Source: Cladocopium goreaui
Taxonomy: Eukaryota; Sar; Dinophyceae; Suessiales; Symbiodiniaceae
Direction of reading: 5' to 3'
Assembly: GCA_947184155.2 (NCBI GenBank)
Contig: CAMXCT020001101.1
Span: forward strand, 295,001-359,000
DNA length: 64,000 nucleotides
Made by a program: the position numbers and the translations under genes. Below, piece by piece: positions 30,813 through 40,830 of this stretch; within the stretch, counting starts at the first letter, position 1; every line of letters starts with the position of its first letter. The notes under the pieces were generated by a model. The model had not been told where the DNA came from and did not search any database. It saw only the letters and a program-made list of their open reading frames with translations.

Positions 30813-31037
30813 ATGTAATTTTTCTACACATAGGCAAAAAAACAAAACCTATGTTCAATGACCAGCGGGACATCATGTTTGATATATCATGTTCCAACTC
30901 CGAGGATCTTCTGGAAGCGCCAACAGTTCGGTTTGTGGTGAAGTAATGTGAAGTACAGTGTTTAAGTTGGGGCAAAAAGGGCCTCAACATGTCTCAACAT
31001 GTCTCAACATCCAACATTATCTGGCAATATCTGGCAG

Positions 31038-31136
31038 TCCATCAGTGTTCAAATGTCGCCAATTTGTCCGGCGCTTTCTCCCGCTTCAGCTTGTGGATCA
31101 TTGGACCAAAACTGCCATCATCCCTAGAAACCAAGA
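31038..31136 (+). CDS. Internal coding exon
   Basis: Acceptor AATATCTGGCAG, then HQCSNVANLSGAFSRFSLWI and IGPKLPSSLETK, donor AAGA|GTGAGG. Good signals at both ends. Function unknown. Confidence 0.6.
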
Positions 31137-31281
31137 GTGAGGTTTCACAGTTTTCACATGAACCCAAAGTTCATAGTCCCCCAAATTGGGGATGGTTTAC
31201 CATGATTTACCATGATTTACCCAAATTGGGGATGGTTTATGTCACTCATGTCATTTGCCATGATTTACCACCTGACTTGAC

Positions 31282-31390
31282 CTACACCCTGGCGCCCAGG
31301 CCCTGGAACCATCCTGGAACCGATCCCATGACATGTTGGGCCGCCCGGCTGAGAAACCGCCTTGGAAGTTGGACTGAAATCATCTCTCGA
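31282..31390 (-). CDS. C-terminal coding exon
   Basis: The minus-strand frame REMISVQLPRRFLSRAAQHV and MGSVPGWFQGLGARV ends at a stop at 31282. A pyrimidine run precedes CGGTCGAG, a likely acceptor. Strong GC3. Confidence 0.5.
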
Positions 31391-31586
31391 CCGAGGATTT
31401 TTCGAAGATGAAAAGGGAGAAATCATCAATTTTCTCTCAATATCCCTCAATCATTTTCAATCAATACTTTTGGTTGTGTCCGAATTCTTCCGTCTATATA
31501 TATATACCTAATATTTTTTTCCCTGAATGCAAAATGGATTTCCAGGCAAGTGCCAAATGTTCAGACCAACCCATGTTCGGAAGGTT

Positions 31587-31670
31587 GGTCCCTGACCATT
31601 TCCAGGAAAAACTGGGTTTCACGATTGGAAAGCTGCTGTCTTTGACCCTGAAAAATATGATCGTCAATTG
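31587..31670 (-). CDS. Coding exon, strand not settled
   Basis: On the minus strand, the acceptor ATCATATTTTTCAG is followed by GQRQQLSNRETQFFLEMVRD, QPSEHGLV and a stop. The plus strand is also open with good codons (RLVPDHFQEKLGFTIGKLLS) after GATTTCCAG. I prefer the minus strand for its acceptor. Confidence 0.4.
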
Positions 31671-31772
31671 AGATCCCATGTAGGATGGAACAGTTCAGTA
31701 AATGGACTCGCATGCCGTTTGGTTTGGCATAGGTGAGCGGCAAGTGCGTCTAGGAAACGAACAAATATTCAT

Positions 31773-31938
31773 CTAATTGGTGGTTTCAACCCCCCTGAAA
31801 AATATGAATTCGTCAGATTCAAACCCATCCATCGCAACTTGCCATCAAAGATATCATAGTCATAGTCAACAATGTCATCAAATGTGTGAAAAACAAGGAC
31901 CATCCCGGCTGTGTTGCAAACCACCAACTGCCAACCAG
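31773..31938. mobile_element. Family B element, expanded copy
   Basis: AATTGGTGGTTTCAACCC at the left, AAACCACCAACTGCCAACCAG region at the right. It retains CCCTGAAAAATATGAATTCG. Confidence 0.55.
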
Positions 31939-31991
31939 TCATAAATACTTCGAACATGTTCAAACCATGAACCAGAAATGTTCCCTTCAGC

Positions 31992-32090
31992 TCTGAAGTT
32001 CAAACAGTCGTCCCGGCAACCCGCTCCCGCGCAGACCTGGAGGTCCGGCGCAGACCTGGAAGCCGAAAGGAAAGACCTGGACCTGCGGGA
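31992..32090 (+). CDS. Coding exon
   Basis: Acceptor AATGTTCCCTTCAG, then LKFKQSSRQPAPAQTWRSGA and DLEAERKDLDLRESP. Charged, coil-like. A direct repeat of GGCGCAGACCTGGA / GCGCAGACCTGGA lies inside. The 3' limit is approximate. Confidence 0.55.
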
Positions 32091-32138
32091 AAGTCCTATA
32101 TGGAAAATATCTTTTCTTGAGAAAATCATGGGTAATGT

Positions 32139-32247
32139 GCTTGGTGGTTTCAACCAGCCTACCCCTCTGAAAAATATGAAAGTCAGTTATTATTCCCAAT
32201 ATATGGAAAGTCATAAAATTCATGTTCCAAACCCAACCACCAACCAG
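32139..32247. mobile_element. Family B element, copy 6
   Basis: CTTGGTGGTTTCAACC to ACCCAACCACCAACCAG, 109 bp, with the conserved CCCTCTGAAAAATATGAAAG block. Confidence 0.75.
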
Positions 32248-33201
32248 GTCATGTGATAAACCCAATTCTATAAATCCCGAAAATCACCCATCAACGGGGA
32301 CCGAGACCATCCCGGCGCTTGCTTTTTTGTATTGGCTTGCCCATGGGCAAGCCCATGGAGATGCATGGGAGATCATGGGATATTCTTGGGATTTCATGGG
32401 TTTTTTCTGGGTATATGCTACCAACTTGATATGATAAGCGCGTCGTGCGTCTGAACATGGGGGGATAAAAAAAGCCCCATTAAAACTGTCGGGATATGTG
32501 TAATAGAGAAGATGATGATAAATCATCAAATTTGGGGTACAGTAGCGTATTTTCAGACAACCCCGTGTAAAGGCAGTATCTTTGTGGGTCAACGACTAGG
32601 TTTTATGGATATAAACATTAGATAAACTACCAACTGTAATATGGGGAAATTGAGTGTCTAGGTACGACTAACCAGAAATGGGAATGGAACCCAGCAGAAC
32701 AGGGTTTAACCACAAGAGAGTAATAATAAAAACATGGCTTAAGCGGCTTAAGCATCAAAATTTCTGAGTCTCACATTGAAAACCTCTGGCAAACTGCAAT
32801 CCTTAAACCTGTCCAAGTCATAACAGAAAATTGCTTTGGCTTGTTTCAATCAACGGGCTCGATTTTTCCCACCATCCTTAAATGTAAAGCAAATGTATGT
32901 ACTTTGCTGTCCAAAAGCCCACATTTGGTCCGTTTATGTATGTACTTCCCCAAGTGTTCGAATGTTGGTTGATACACCCCCATGTATCCTTTTGGTTGAG
33001 AGACCCATGACCCATGTGAGACTCAAGCGTGGGTGAACCTGTTGCAGCGTTCAATACCGTTTGCCGTCCCCTTATCATGCTTTGTCGAGAACACATTTCC
33101 GAGCTCGACAGTATAATATAACTGTATAACCCCTGTATAGCATATTATATATATATTATACATATGCCTGTATACTTAATCTATAAACCATCATTAATGA
33201 A
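32248..33201. other. Stretch without a supported gene
   Basis: Includes a 16-bp perfect palindrome CTTGCCCATGGGCAAG at 32336-32351. The open frames have poor codon choice. Confidence 0.3.
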
Positions 33202-33372
33202 TTATTGTTGCTCAAACACCCTTTTCCAATGATGAGGAAACATGATTAAGCCTCCATTAACCCCAGATATCCCCAGATCATCAAGCATCAATCGCTGAAC
33301 TGGCCACCTTGTGAGACCTTTGCCCGCCAAAGGTTTTCCTCCTCGCCGTTCCCGCCTGCACGGGTCGTCGGT
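33202..33372 (-). CDS. C-terminal coding exon
   Basis: On the minus strand, the acceptor CCCCCCAATTTCTTCCCAG leads into TDDPCRRERRGGKPLAGKGL, TRWPVQRLMLDDLGISGVNG, GLIMFPHHWKRVFEQQ and a stop. 56 residues in phase 0. Basic N-terminal part. One of the cleaner calls. No family recognised. Confidence 0.7.
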   Translation of the reverse strand, partial: TDDPCRRERRGGKPLAGKGLTRWPVQRLMLDDLGISGVNGGLIMFPHHWKRVFEQQ

Positions 33373-33860
33373 CTGGGAAGAAATTGGGGGGTTTAACATG
33401 GTTTTACCGTTAAACCCCTCATACAAAAATGACCGTGTTCTTACGGGAAAACGATAATCAAGTACTGGTACATTGGGATATATTGGGTCGCTGAAACTTT
33501 AATCAACAGAAATTGGACATAAAACCAATCTCATCCAACAAAAACCTGGCGCTACAATCTAGCAGCCAGCAACATATGTGCAAAAAAAAGTAAGGATATA
33601 ACCCGGACCCAGACCTTGAATGCCAAACGGTTACAGTTCTGAACAGGCCTTGAATTTGTAATTGTATTATATCTGCCATGGGTATTTAAACATGTTAGTG
33701 TGTGGTTGGAGGCTGGGGCTCATCGTCATGGAGACACGTTATCGGTTTTCAGAGAAACCACGCAGTGGGTTCTATCCGACACAAACCTCCACACAAATGT
33801 CTAATGTCCATTTCAGTCTGCTGTCTTCATGCTTTCAGTATATTTCTTATAGGCTTCCAG

Positions 33861-33932
33861 GATGTAACTGCACAGTCCAGCAACCTGTCTCCACTCTGCT
33901 TTTTCGAACCCAACAAGCTCCAATTACAATAA
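33861..33932 (+). CDS. C-terminal coding exon
   Basis: Acceptor TTATAGGCTTCCAG, then DVTAQSSNLSPLCFFEPNKL, QLQ and a stop. The same frame is open upstream to about 33702 (WGSSSWRHVIGFQR), so the exon may be longer. Confidence 0.45.
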   Translation, partial: DVTAQSSNLSPLCFFEPNKLQLQ

Positions 33933-33987
33933 TTGAATTTGGGGTATGTAGCTCCAGTGTTGGACAAAGCGATAGGCCATTCTTCAT

Positions 33988-34101
33988 CTGGTTGGTGGCA
34001 TACCTATCCCTCTAAAAAAAAAAAAAACTTCGTCAGTTGGGATGATGACATTCCCAACTGAATGGAAAGTCATAAAATTCATGTGCCAAACCACCAACCA
34101 G
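33988..34101. mobile_element. Family B element, copy 7
   Basis: CTGGTTGGTGGCATACC to AAACCACCAACCAG, 114 bp, with an A13 run. ATTCTTCAT precedes it and recurs six bases after its right end. A second, partial right end follows at 34153-34182. Confidence 0.75.
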
Positions 34102-34152
34102 ATATCTATTCTTCATGTTCCATTTGAACAAAATTTGAGACTGTGAAATTCA

Positions 34153-34182
34153 TTGAAATTTATGTTCCAAACCACCAACCAG
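34153..34182. mobile_element. Family B right-end fragment
   Basis: TTGAAATTTATGTTCCAAAC followed by CACCAACCAG. Confidence 0.5.
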
Positions 34183-34208
34183 TCATGGTAGACTGACAAC
34201 AATTCCAG

Positions 34209-34334
34209 GCAGATCTTGGTGGAAAGTCTGTCGAAAACCTTCGCCTGGTGGCTGTGACAACCCTCTCAATGGCGTCCAAATCCTGCGGTGCTTCATCCAC
34301 TCAAGGGGTTAACAATGGGTTAGTGATGGGTTAA
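34209..34334 (+). CDS. C-terminal coding exon
   Basis: Acceptor ACAACAATTCCAG, then ADLGGKSVENLRLVAVTTLS and MASKSCGASSTQG, with the frame running to a stop at 34332 unless the donor AAGGG|GTTAAC is used. Good codon choice. Confidence 0.55.
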   Translation, partial: ADLGGKSVENLRLVAVTTLSMASKSCGASSTQGVNNGLVMG

Positions 34335-34357
34335 TCATGGGAGTTTTAATAAACAAC

Positions 34358-34466
34358 TATGGCGCTTTCCTAAAATAGGGCTACCCCCAAATCATCCATT
34401 TAAGATTGTGATTTTCCATCAATAAACGATCCATTTGGGGGTACACCCATTCCAGGAAACCCGCAT
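34358..34466. mobile_element. Family C inverted-repeat element, copy 1
   Basis: CTATGGCGCTTTCCT with CTACCCCCAAAT at the left, ATTTGGGGGTACACCC with AGGAAACCCGCATG at the right. The sister copy is at 43095-43208. Confidence 0.6.
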
Positions 34467-34675
34467 GTGACAATATGGATTCAGTTGGGACTTTCACCTG
34501 GTAAAACCACGTGAGCCCTTTGTTGTTTCACCAACGCGAAAGTGGGTCGATGACTAAAGCTCGGTATTCTTGATCACTACAAGATGGAATTAATAATAGC
34601 AGCCAAAACCAGCTAGAATTGATTTTAAAGCAACTCAAAGCGACTCATTTTTGTTTTGTTATAAAACTAATTCAG

Positions 34676-34828
34676 GTAATGAATAAAATAATGCAATTTG
34701 ACACACCAACCGAAGTGGTTCCGAATATCGAGTGCAGCTCGCTGCAAACCGACCGTCACATCGCTGCGACTGAGGATGACAGCACGCCCAAAGAATACGA
34801 CTTAGCTCAAGCATCAGGTGATGAATGA
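34676..34828 (+). CDS. C-terminal coding exon
   Basis: After AACTAATTCAG the frame MNKIMQFDTPTEVVPNIECS, SLQTDRHIAATEDDSTPKEY, DLAQASGDE runs to a stop. A donor GCATCAG|GTGATG lies seven codons before the end. Acidic tail. No family recognised. Confidence 0.6.
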   Translation, partial: VMNKIMQFDTPTEVVPNIECSSLQTDRHIAATEDDSTPKEYDLAQASGDE

Positions 34829-35170
34829 TCTTTTTCTAGGATTTAACTAACAAGCCAATGTGGAAGGGTCCATCTTTTGATTATATGATATATTGTCAAC
34901 AAATACTGTAAACTTTTGTAAACACATGTAACTAATATGTATATATATACATATAAACATCAAACTTGTTTGGTCTGGCCATCAAATTGATATTGACACA
35001 CCTCATTCCCAGTCTTCTCGCGTTGACCCTGATCTTTCCGAATCAAATCCCTATATTCGGAAAATTCAACCTTTGCCTTCATCTCCCAGCTGAATAAGGT
35101 ACTGCAATCTCAAGAATCATGAAAGACACTATTTTGTGGGACTCCTGGTATTTTGTGACACCATCAATTT

Positions 35171-35262
35171 AACTCTGGTAAACATACAAAAAACTATGGA
35201 AAATCGTCATTTAATGGGTACATCCACTATTTCTATGGCCATTTTCAATAGCTATGGTGATG
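35171..35262. mobile_element. Family A element, degenerate copy
   Basis: CTCTGGTAAACATACAAA and ACTATGGAAAATCGTC at the left, CATTTTCAATAGCTATGG at the right. The outer right end is lost. Confidence 0.6.
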
Positions 35263-35279
35263 CCATGTGATGCCTCATC

Positions 35280-35400
35280 TTGACGTTTCCTCACCCCTTC
35301 AACGCCTCCCAGCCGTCCCAGTCGTCCCAGTCGTCGCCTGCCGCTCCAATTTGCTTCGCCCTTCCAAACGACCTTCGACCTCTGCAGAAAGCTGCTGGGC
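35280..35400 (-). CDS. Probable coding exon, frame uncertain
   Basis: GC-rich, open in all minus frames. The reading AAFCRGRRSFGRAKQIGAAG, DDWDDWDGWEALKG (with a 9-bp GACTGGGAC repeat) is the most protein-like. Confidence 0.4.
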
Positions 35401-36419
35401 AAAGCTTCGTTACCCCGTGAAAAATGATTCGTAAACGGTGAGGAATTGGGGTGCAAAGAAAGCTTCGAAAGAATTTTGTAACCACCAAAAGGGGGATTGA
35501 GATGACTCGATTTCCAAGTTATCTTTCTTTGTCAAATTATGATATCCAACTCGGAAACACAACGAATTTCAACCTGCGTGAAGCAATAAATTCAATCCAG
35601 GTCTGACCTGTCCAAAGGACATCTTCCATGATTTCCAAGACTTTGGATCACTTTCCGCAGAATTTATGGTGGTCGCCGACTCATGCCAGAAAAACATTAA
35701 AAATTGATAAAAATTGATGGTGTCACTCACATTACTCGCATTTAAGTGGACACCAACTTCTTCATGTCAGAGTCTATCTAAACTCACTTAAGGCATGTTT
35801 TTTTCTCCAGCATCGCCACGCATAAACATCACCTTTCAAGGATTCCCCAATCACCCAGTCCCCAAGAAACACGAGAACATGGGACATTGTGGGCGTTGAA
35901 GCCCCAACAAACATCAACCAGTGCAGCTACATAATTTTCATGAACAAAGAGTCTTTAAACATTCGTTTTGAAGAATTTCTACATATGTTATCATCCTAGA
36001 CACCCTGCAAACAAGTTACTGGGTATTGTATTCCCCATCTAGAAGAATAAAACACTCCAGCGAGCTATTGTACTTTCACCATTTTTACCTTGTTAGAGTG
36101 GCTGTATCTTCATGGTGATTTAACTAATTTGTTTGCTGGAAATATTGACCACACAAGACATTATATAATTCCGTGATCCCCCATCCTTCAATGTTTAACC
36201 ATATGTTGGTTGTTATCCAAGTATGTTGTTTGTCAAAACCACATTTTTTGCATGCGTAAGCTTTCCGCTGTTTACCTCATACTCCTAGGCCTCAGCCAAA
36301 TAAGTTGCTTACCAAGCCGACCGGGATTCATGGTGGATACAGTATAGAATTCTACACTTGGAAAAGAAAAGAAATCAATGTCTAACTTCAAATTACTCCC
36401 ATCTTGTTGCTTGTGCACA
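35401..36419. other. Stretch without a supported gene
   Basis: No open frame with good codon choice on either strand, and no element ends until 36420. Confidence 0.35.
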
Positions 36420-36531
36420 TACCCTCTGGTAATGACTAACATAGCTATTGAAAATTGCCATAGAAATAGTGAGTTTTCCCATTAAAAATGGTGGATCTTT
36501 CCATAGTTTTTTGTATGTTTACCAGAGGGTA
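36420..36531. mobile_element. Family A element, copy 16
   Basis: A 112-bp inverted repeat, TACCCTCTGGTAATGAC to TGTATGTTTACCAGAGGGTA. Donor CTG|GTAATG, acceptor ACCAG|AGG. It sits 33 bp before the exon at 36565. Confidence 0.8.
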
Positions 36532-36564
36532 TCATAACTTCAACGAGTTCTATTCCCCCAACAG

Positions 36565-36859
36565 CCTGGCTGCTCGCCTCTGACTCGATCACATCCTTGA
36601 AGTCCGAGCCGAAGCGCTGGATCAACGTCTCCTATCCGCAGCTGTTGATGGAAGATGCGAAAACATGGGGTACCCGGCCTGGTAAACATACAAAAAACTA
36701 TGGAAAATCATCATTTTTTATGGGTAAATGCACTATTTCTATGGCCATGTTCAATAGCAAACTGTTAGTTTACCAGGCCGGGTAGACTCTACTAGAAATC
36801 CAACAGTATCCAACCTTCATCAACCTTCCAATGCAAAATTATGCACACATCGAAGTTGA
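36565..36859 (+). CDS. Two-exon C-terminus with a family A element as intron
   Basis: Exon 36565-36681 follows TTCTATTCCCCCAACAG and reads WLLASDSITSLKSEPKRWIN, VSYPQLLMEDAKTWGTRP, phase 1 at CCTG|GTAAAC. The intron 36682-36776 (95 bp) is the element at 36671-36784. Exon 36777-36859 begins GC|CGG and reads RVDSTRNPTVSNLHQPSNAK, LCTHRS and a stop. The same frame is open back to the previous element's acceptor at 36526, so that element may also be an intron. No family recognised. Confidence 0.7.
36671..36784. mobile_element. Family A element, variant TIR (intron)
   Basis: A 114-bp inverted repeat whose outer TIR is TACCCGGCCTGGTAAAC instead of TACCCTCTGGTAAAC, as at 27284. It forms the intron of the gene at 36565-36859. 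Confidence 0.8.
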
Positions 36860-36992
36860 AAGAATGGTACATGTCGGAAAAATATCACCTAGTGGAGCAA
36901 AGAACGTCTTTTTTTGGGGATCTGGGATCTGTAGATTTTACCTTGTTGCCTTGGATATGTCCCTCATAGATCACATAGTCATTCTGGCTGAG

Positions 36993-37192
36993 ACATCACT
37001 CCAAGCAATGTGGCCATGTGTTTGATCGATGATGATGGGGGGACAAAAGTATTTTTTTGCCTACAATCTGCGAGATGGTTTAAAACCGTTCGAGCATTCA
37101 TTGCCCATTCATCCAATTCTCTCCTAGAAACCAGCTATGGGGATATCATCAATGGCAAGGGATTCTCTTCACGGCAATGGGTCAGAAATTGA
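36993..37192 (+). CDS. C-terminal coding exon
   Basis: Acceptor CATTCTGGCTGAG, then ITPSNVAMCLIDDDGGTKVF, FCLQSARWFKTVRAFIAHSS, NSLLETSYGDIINGKGFSSR, QWVRN and a stop. 66 residues. Well-mixed composition. No family recognised. Confidence 0.65.
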
Positions 37193-37293
37193 TCAAGGGA
37201 TTCTCTACCACCAGCCCGATGTTTCAAGTACATTTTGGATCTGTTCCTTTTCTGAAAGACCCACATGAGAGGTATGTAAGATTAGTGCCTCAC

Positions 37294-37345
37294 CGCTCCC
37301 TCCACGGGTCCTTCAAGGCTGCCACGGCCTGATTTCGAGGCATGG
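37294..37345 (-). CDS. Short coding exon
   Basis: On the minus strand, acceptor ACCTTTGGTGCAG, MPRNQAVAALKDPWRE, donor GAGCG|GTGAGG. Could be a first exon because the ATG lies two bases in. Confidence 0.5.
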
Positions 37346-37661
37346 CTGCACCAAAGGTCGGCCAGGTGAGGAGTCCTCTGTTGCTCGAGGTTGATAGTAT
37401 CTAGGTGTGATGTTTACATGTTCATCTATATTATATATATATATCATATATCTATATGTGTACAATTGTGTACATGTATATATATATATATTAACATTAT
37501 ATATATATATGTATATATATTATATACGTATATTCATAGAGAATGACAACAGACATGATTCAACATGTCAATATAACGGTTCAATCCTAACAGAAATCTG
37601 GTGGCACTGCGATCCTGCAACAATTGCCTTGAACCAAAGCGACCTGTTGTGCGGCTGAAAG

Positions 37662-37966
37662 CATTTTCCGGACATTTTTGGGAGGTTACGGTTACACGTT
37701 GTCATCCTATACTCGTATCATGCCACAGATCAGGTAAACATGACTGGGGCTCATGAAATCTCCAAACAATGGCAAACAATCGCCTGGTTCCAGTTTTTCC
37801 GCAGCTCAAACGCGAAGCCTACCATTCCACGCGCTCATGGCAGGACGAGAAACACAAACACACTGTACATTGGCCATGTCTATGTTTCGCGCTCGGCAGG
37901 CAAAACCCGAAGCCTGGAGCCGGCCGTGCTTCAACACGAGGCAGTGGCAACAGACATCATTGCCTT
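37662..37966 (+). CDS. Long coding exon, about 101 codons
   Basis: After GGCTGAAAG the frame reads HFPDIFGRLRLHVVILYSYH, ATDQVNMTGAHEISKQWQTI, AWFQFFRSSNAKPTIPRAHG, RTRNTNTLYIGHVYVSRSAG and ends LQHEAVATDIIA at the consensus donor CCTT|GTGAGT. Codon choice is strong. A hydrophobic strand (LHVVILYSY) sits near the start. No family recognised, although the pattern would suit an enzyme core. Confidence 0.7.
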
Positions 37967-38195
37967 GTGAGTAAAACATGTATACAATTATAAAATTATA
38001 TACATATAGTACATATTATCATTCTCATGGCATACTATTACATCATATATTATTACAGGCTCTTACATATCATTATACATTTTGTTGCATACAATGTAGA
38101 GTATACATAGAAAATCATAGTATATCAATAGAGATATCGTATGTCTATATCCTAATGAACCCAAACTAACCCCAAATTTTGCAAAAAAAACACAG

Positions 38196-38334
38196 GAGAC
38201 AGTCGATCAATCAACCGGCAGGGGCCCCCTTGCAGAAAGGCCACCGAGAGCATTCACCGGTTCCAGGTCGCGATTCCGAGGAAAAGCGAATGGAAAGAGG
38301 TCGCGAGAGCGTTTTGACTGCAGCGTTGCTATGA
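38196..38334 (+). CDS. C-terminal coding exon
   Basis: Acceptor AAAACACAG, then QSINQPAGAPLQKGHREHSP, VPGRDSEEKRMERGRESVLT, AALL and a stop. Charged, probably disordered. Confidence 0.55.
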
Positions 38335-38519
38335 CTGCACATGTGATTTTTTTTGTGTTGCTTTTTTGGGCGAAAAAAAAGTGCCCGACACCAGGCTGTA
38401 ACCAGCAATCAAATGGGGATCGATTATATTTAACAAAACACCAGGGCTTCGAACATTTGAACGAAAAAAATCAATGTATAAAAGGACAGCAATGGGGACG
38501 TGATTAACCAACGGGATGG

Positions 38520-38765
38520 ATGGAATGTTCCAGAGTTGCCAAATCATGGAAACTAAAATTTGTCAAGTTTGCAACCGCCGCTTACTGCTTTCGAAAGCTT
38601 ACCCGCACAGGGCGACGCGAACAAGACCTACGAATTATATTCGCGCAGAGGCATTCACAAAAAATATACTGTAGCTATGATAGCAGCATCATATTGCAAT
38701 GTGTTCACAAAGAGCATCAAAAACTAGTCACTACTATTGGATACTATTGGCACATCCCTGTCTAA
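38520..38765 (+). CDS. Possible coding exon
   Basis: Open for 81 codons: MECSRVAKSWKLKFVKFATA, AYCFRKLTRTGRREQDLRII, FAQRHSQK. Basic. The first two thirds look real, the end less so. It may precede the exon at 38784-38905. Confidence 0.4.
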   Translation: MECSRVAKSWKLKFVKFATAAYCFRKLTRTGRREQDLRIIFAQRHSQKIYCSYDSSIILQCVHKEHQKLVTTIGYYWHIPV

Positions 38766-38783
38766 AATCATCAAGTTGATCAG

Positions 38784-38905
38784 CTCGTTGTCTCTGTCTG
38801 CACGGGTTGACTGCGCAAGCGACATGAAATACTCCACTGTCTTGGCGTGGAAGTTCCAGGTCGTCAGAGTGTACCAGCACTACAAGGAACTCGGCCAACC
38901 AACTG
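38784..38905 (+). CDS. Internal coding exon
   Basis: Acceptor AAGTTGATCAG, then SLSLSARVDCASDMKYSTVL, AWKFQVVRVYQHYKELGQPT, donor AACTG|GTATAC. Excellent codon choice and both signals strong. No family recognised. Confidence 0.7.
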
Positions 38906-39207
38906 GTATACCTCCTTAATTAGTTTTCCTGCCTGGGTTTTAGGGGGATACCCTCCAACAAAGATATCTGGCAAGAGATCTTCTATCTCCAGAGAACTTC
39001 ACTTGGGGTTGTCTGAAAATTGGGGAACCCCTTAAATTTAGGTGTGAATCAGTATTTTCCCATTGAATTGAGTTCAATTGGTTGTAAGTTTCAGGCTTGA
39101 ATTCGCATTGCCACATGGCACCCATCCGGCCATTTCACCCAACTGTGAACAAACTACATGGACGATCCCTGAAAAGGTGTGATGCTCAATGTTTTCGCAG
39201 GGGTAAA

Positions 39208-39290
39208 ATCAGTTGTGCCCTACCCCTCTGAAAATATGAGTTCGTCAATGGGAAGGATGACACCCCTGTATGAAATGGAAAAAAAATAGA
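39208..39290. mobile_element. Family B element, degenerate
   Basis: CAGTTGTGCCCTACCCCTCT and GAAAATATGAGTTCGTCAAT match the B left half. The right TIR is lost. Confidence 0.45.
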
Positions 39291-39475
39291 CGATGGATGG
39301 CCCGAGAGCGTAGAGGAGCAGGGTCTTCTGTTGTTAGTATTGAGACACTATATATGTTACAAGGCAATTTACTAAAAATGTATTATGGGCAGACAAGAAG
39401 AGTAGTATCAAGACAATATATTACAAGTACAAGACAATAGTTTGCATCGTATCCTTCGTATAGTTTTTCACACCC

Positions 39476-39817
39476 AGAACCTTTTGAACACAGACGCTTT
39501 TGCACACAGAAGTTTTTACACACAGACGCTTTTGCACACAGAAGCTTTTACACACAGAAGCTTTTACACACAGACGCTTTTACACACAGAAGCTTTTACA
39601 CACAGAAGCTTTTACACACAGAGACTTTTACACACAGATGCTTTTACACACAAACGCTTTCACACACAGAAGCTTTTACACACAGAACCTTTTACGCACA
39701 GACGCTTTTGCACACAGAAGCTTTTACACACAGACGCTTTTGCACACAGAAGCTTTTACACACAGAAGCTTTTACACACAGAGACTTTTACACACAGACG
39801 CTTTTACACACAGAATC
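39476..39817. repeat. 16-bp tandem array
   Basis: About 20 units of CACACAGAAGCTTTTA with AAGC/ACGC and TTTTA/TTTTG variants. Because 16 is not a multiple of 3, all three plus frames stay open as the same His-Thr-Glu-Ala-Phe type peptide, which is an artefact. Confidence 0.95.
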
Positions 39818-40060
39818 GAAAGGGTTGCGCCGGACACTTCAAAATCGCAATTTTACCTCAGTTCTTGACGTTCGAACTTCGTTTCGTGTGAAAGGGTTAC
39901 GACCGAACGCGTGAAATTGCAATTTTACCTTTGTTTTTTGGCGATCGAACCTCATTTCGTGCGAAAGGGTTGCGACCGGATGCGAGAAATCAAAAATTTT
40001 ACCTTAGTTTTTGGCGATCGAACCTCGTTTCGTGCGAAAAGGTTGCGTTTCGTGCCGTCT
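39818..40060. repeat. 72-73 bp tandem units
   Basis: GAAAGGGTTGCG recurs at 39818, 39890 (TTACG), 39963 and 40036 (GAAAAGG), each followed by CAATTTTACCT-like and GATCGAACCTC blocks. I recall the same module next to the 16-bp array in Symbiodiniaceae. Confidence 0.85.
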
Positions 40061-40104
40061 CGTTGGCACTGCCCCGCGACCGCAAGAGAGAAATAGAAAA
40101 GAAG

Positions 40105-40172
40105 GAGGGTGCAAGAGGGCAAGAGAGCAAGAGGGCAAGAGAGCAAGAGGGCAAGAGAGCAAGAGGGCAAGA
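40105..40172. repeat. GCAAGAGG/GCAAGAGA octamer repeat
   Basis: Eight to nine alternating octamers. Confidence 0.9.
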
Positions 40173-40492
40173 GAGGATGTGAAGATGTGAGGATGTGAAG
40201 ATGAGAAGATGTGAAGATGTGAAGATGTGAAGATGAGAAGATGAGAAGATGAGAAGATGTGAAGATGAGAAGATGTGAAGATGAGAAGATGTGAAGATGA
40301 GAAGATGTGAAGATGAGAAGATGTGAAGATGAGAAGATGTGAAGATGTGAGGATGTGAAGATGTGAAGATGAGAAGATGTGAGGATGAGAAGATGTGAGG
40401 ATGAGAAGATGTGAGGATGAGAAGATGTGAAGATGTGAAGATGTGAAGATGTAAGAATTGAAGATGTGATGTGAAGATGTGAAGATGTGAAA
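40173..40492. repeat. GATGTGAA/GATGAGAA octamer array
   Basis: About 39 octamers, with blocks in which the two variants alternate. On the minus strand it reads as a Ser/His/Leu/Ile repeat that I do not call as a gene. Confidence 0.95.
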
Positions 40493-40556
40493 ATGGTTGA
40501 CAGACCCCCACTATTAGAAGAACCCCAAACGCTCAGACGCTCTCGGGAAAAATCGT

Positions 40557-40575
40557 GTTCCAAACCACCAAGCAG
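40557..40575. mobile_element. Family B right-end remnant
   Basis: TTCCAAACCACCAAGCAG, acting as a possible acceptor for 40576-40620. Confidence 0.45.
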
Positions 40576-40620
40576 CACAGCCATGACATCCCCATGGCCG
40601 GTTGGTTCTACGGGTTCCTG
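40576..40620 (+). CDS. Possible micro-exon after a family B end
   Basis: HSHDIPMAGWFYGFL, 15 codons, phase 0 on both sides, from ACCAAGCAG to TTCCTG|GTAGTT. Short, so tentative. Confidence 0.4.
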
Positions 40621-40830
40621 GTAGTTGCTAAAGCGTCATGACATGGCCATGACCAACGCCGGTCCACACACGCCGTTTTCGATCCAAAAAAACGTCAGAT
40701 GTCAAAGCCTAAACCTCCCAAAACAAACCTGATTTCACTGATCGATCACTGATCTATGAATGTCTTTTGTTTGTTAGTTGCTTTCTCTGAATCACTTTCA
40801 AAGAAGGCTTCATTTACGCCAGTTCCATAG

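Noticed and set aside
32336..32351. 16-bp perfect palindrome CTTGCCCATGGGCAAG
   Set aside because: An isolated palindrome with no partner or context; compatible with chance in 64 kb of repeat-rich DNA.
39442..39891. 149-codon plus-strand frame of HTEAFTHRSFYTQ repeats
   Set aside because: It is a 16-bp tandem repeat read in rotating phase; all three frames give the same peptide.
39952..40584. 210-codon minus-strand open frame rich in His/Ser/Leu/Ile
   Set aside because: It is a translation of the GATGTGAA/GATGAGAA octamer array; eight is not a multiple of three, so several frames stay open automatically.
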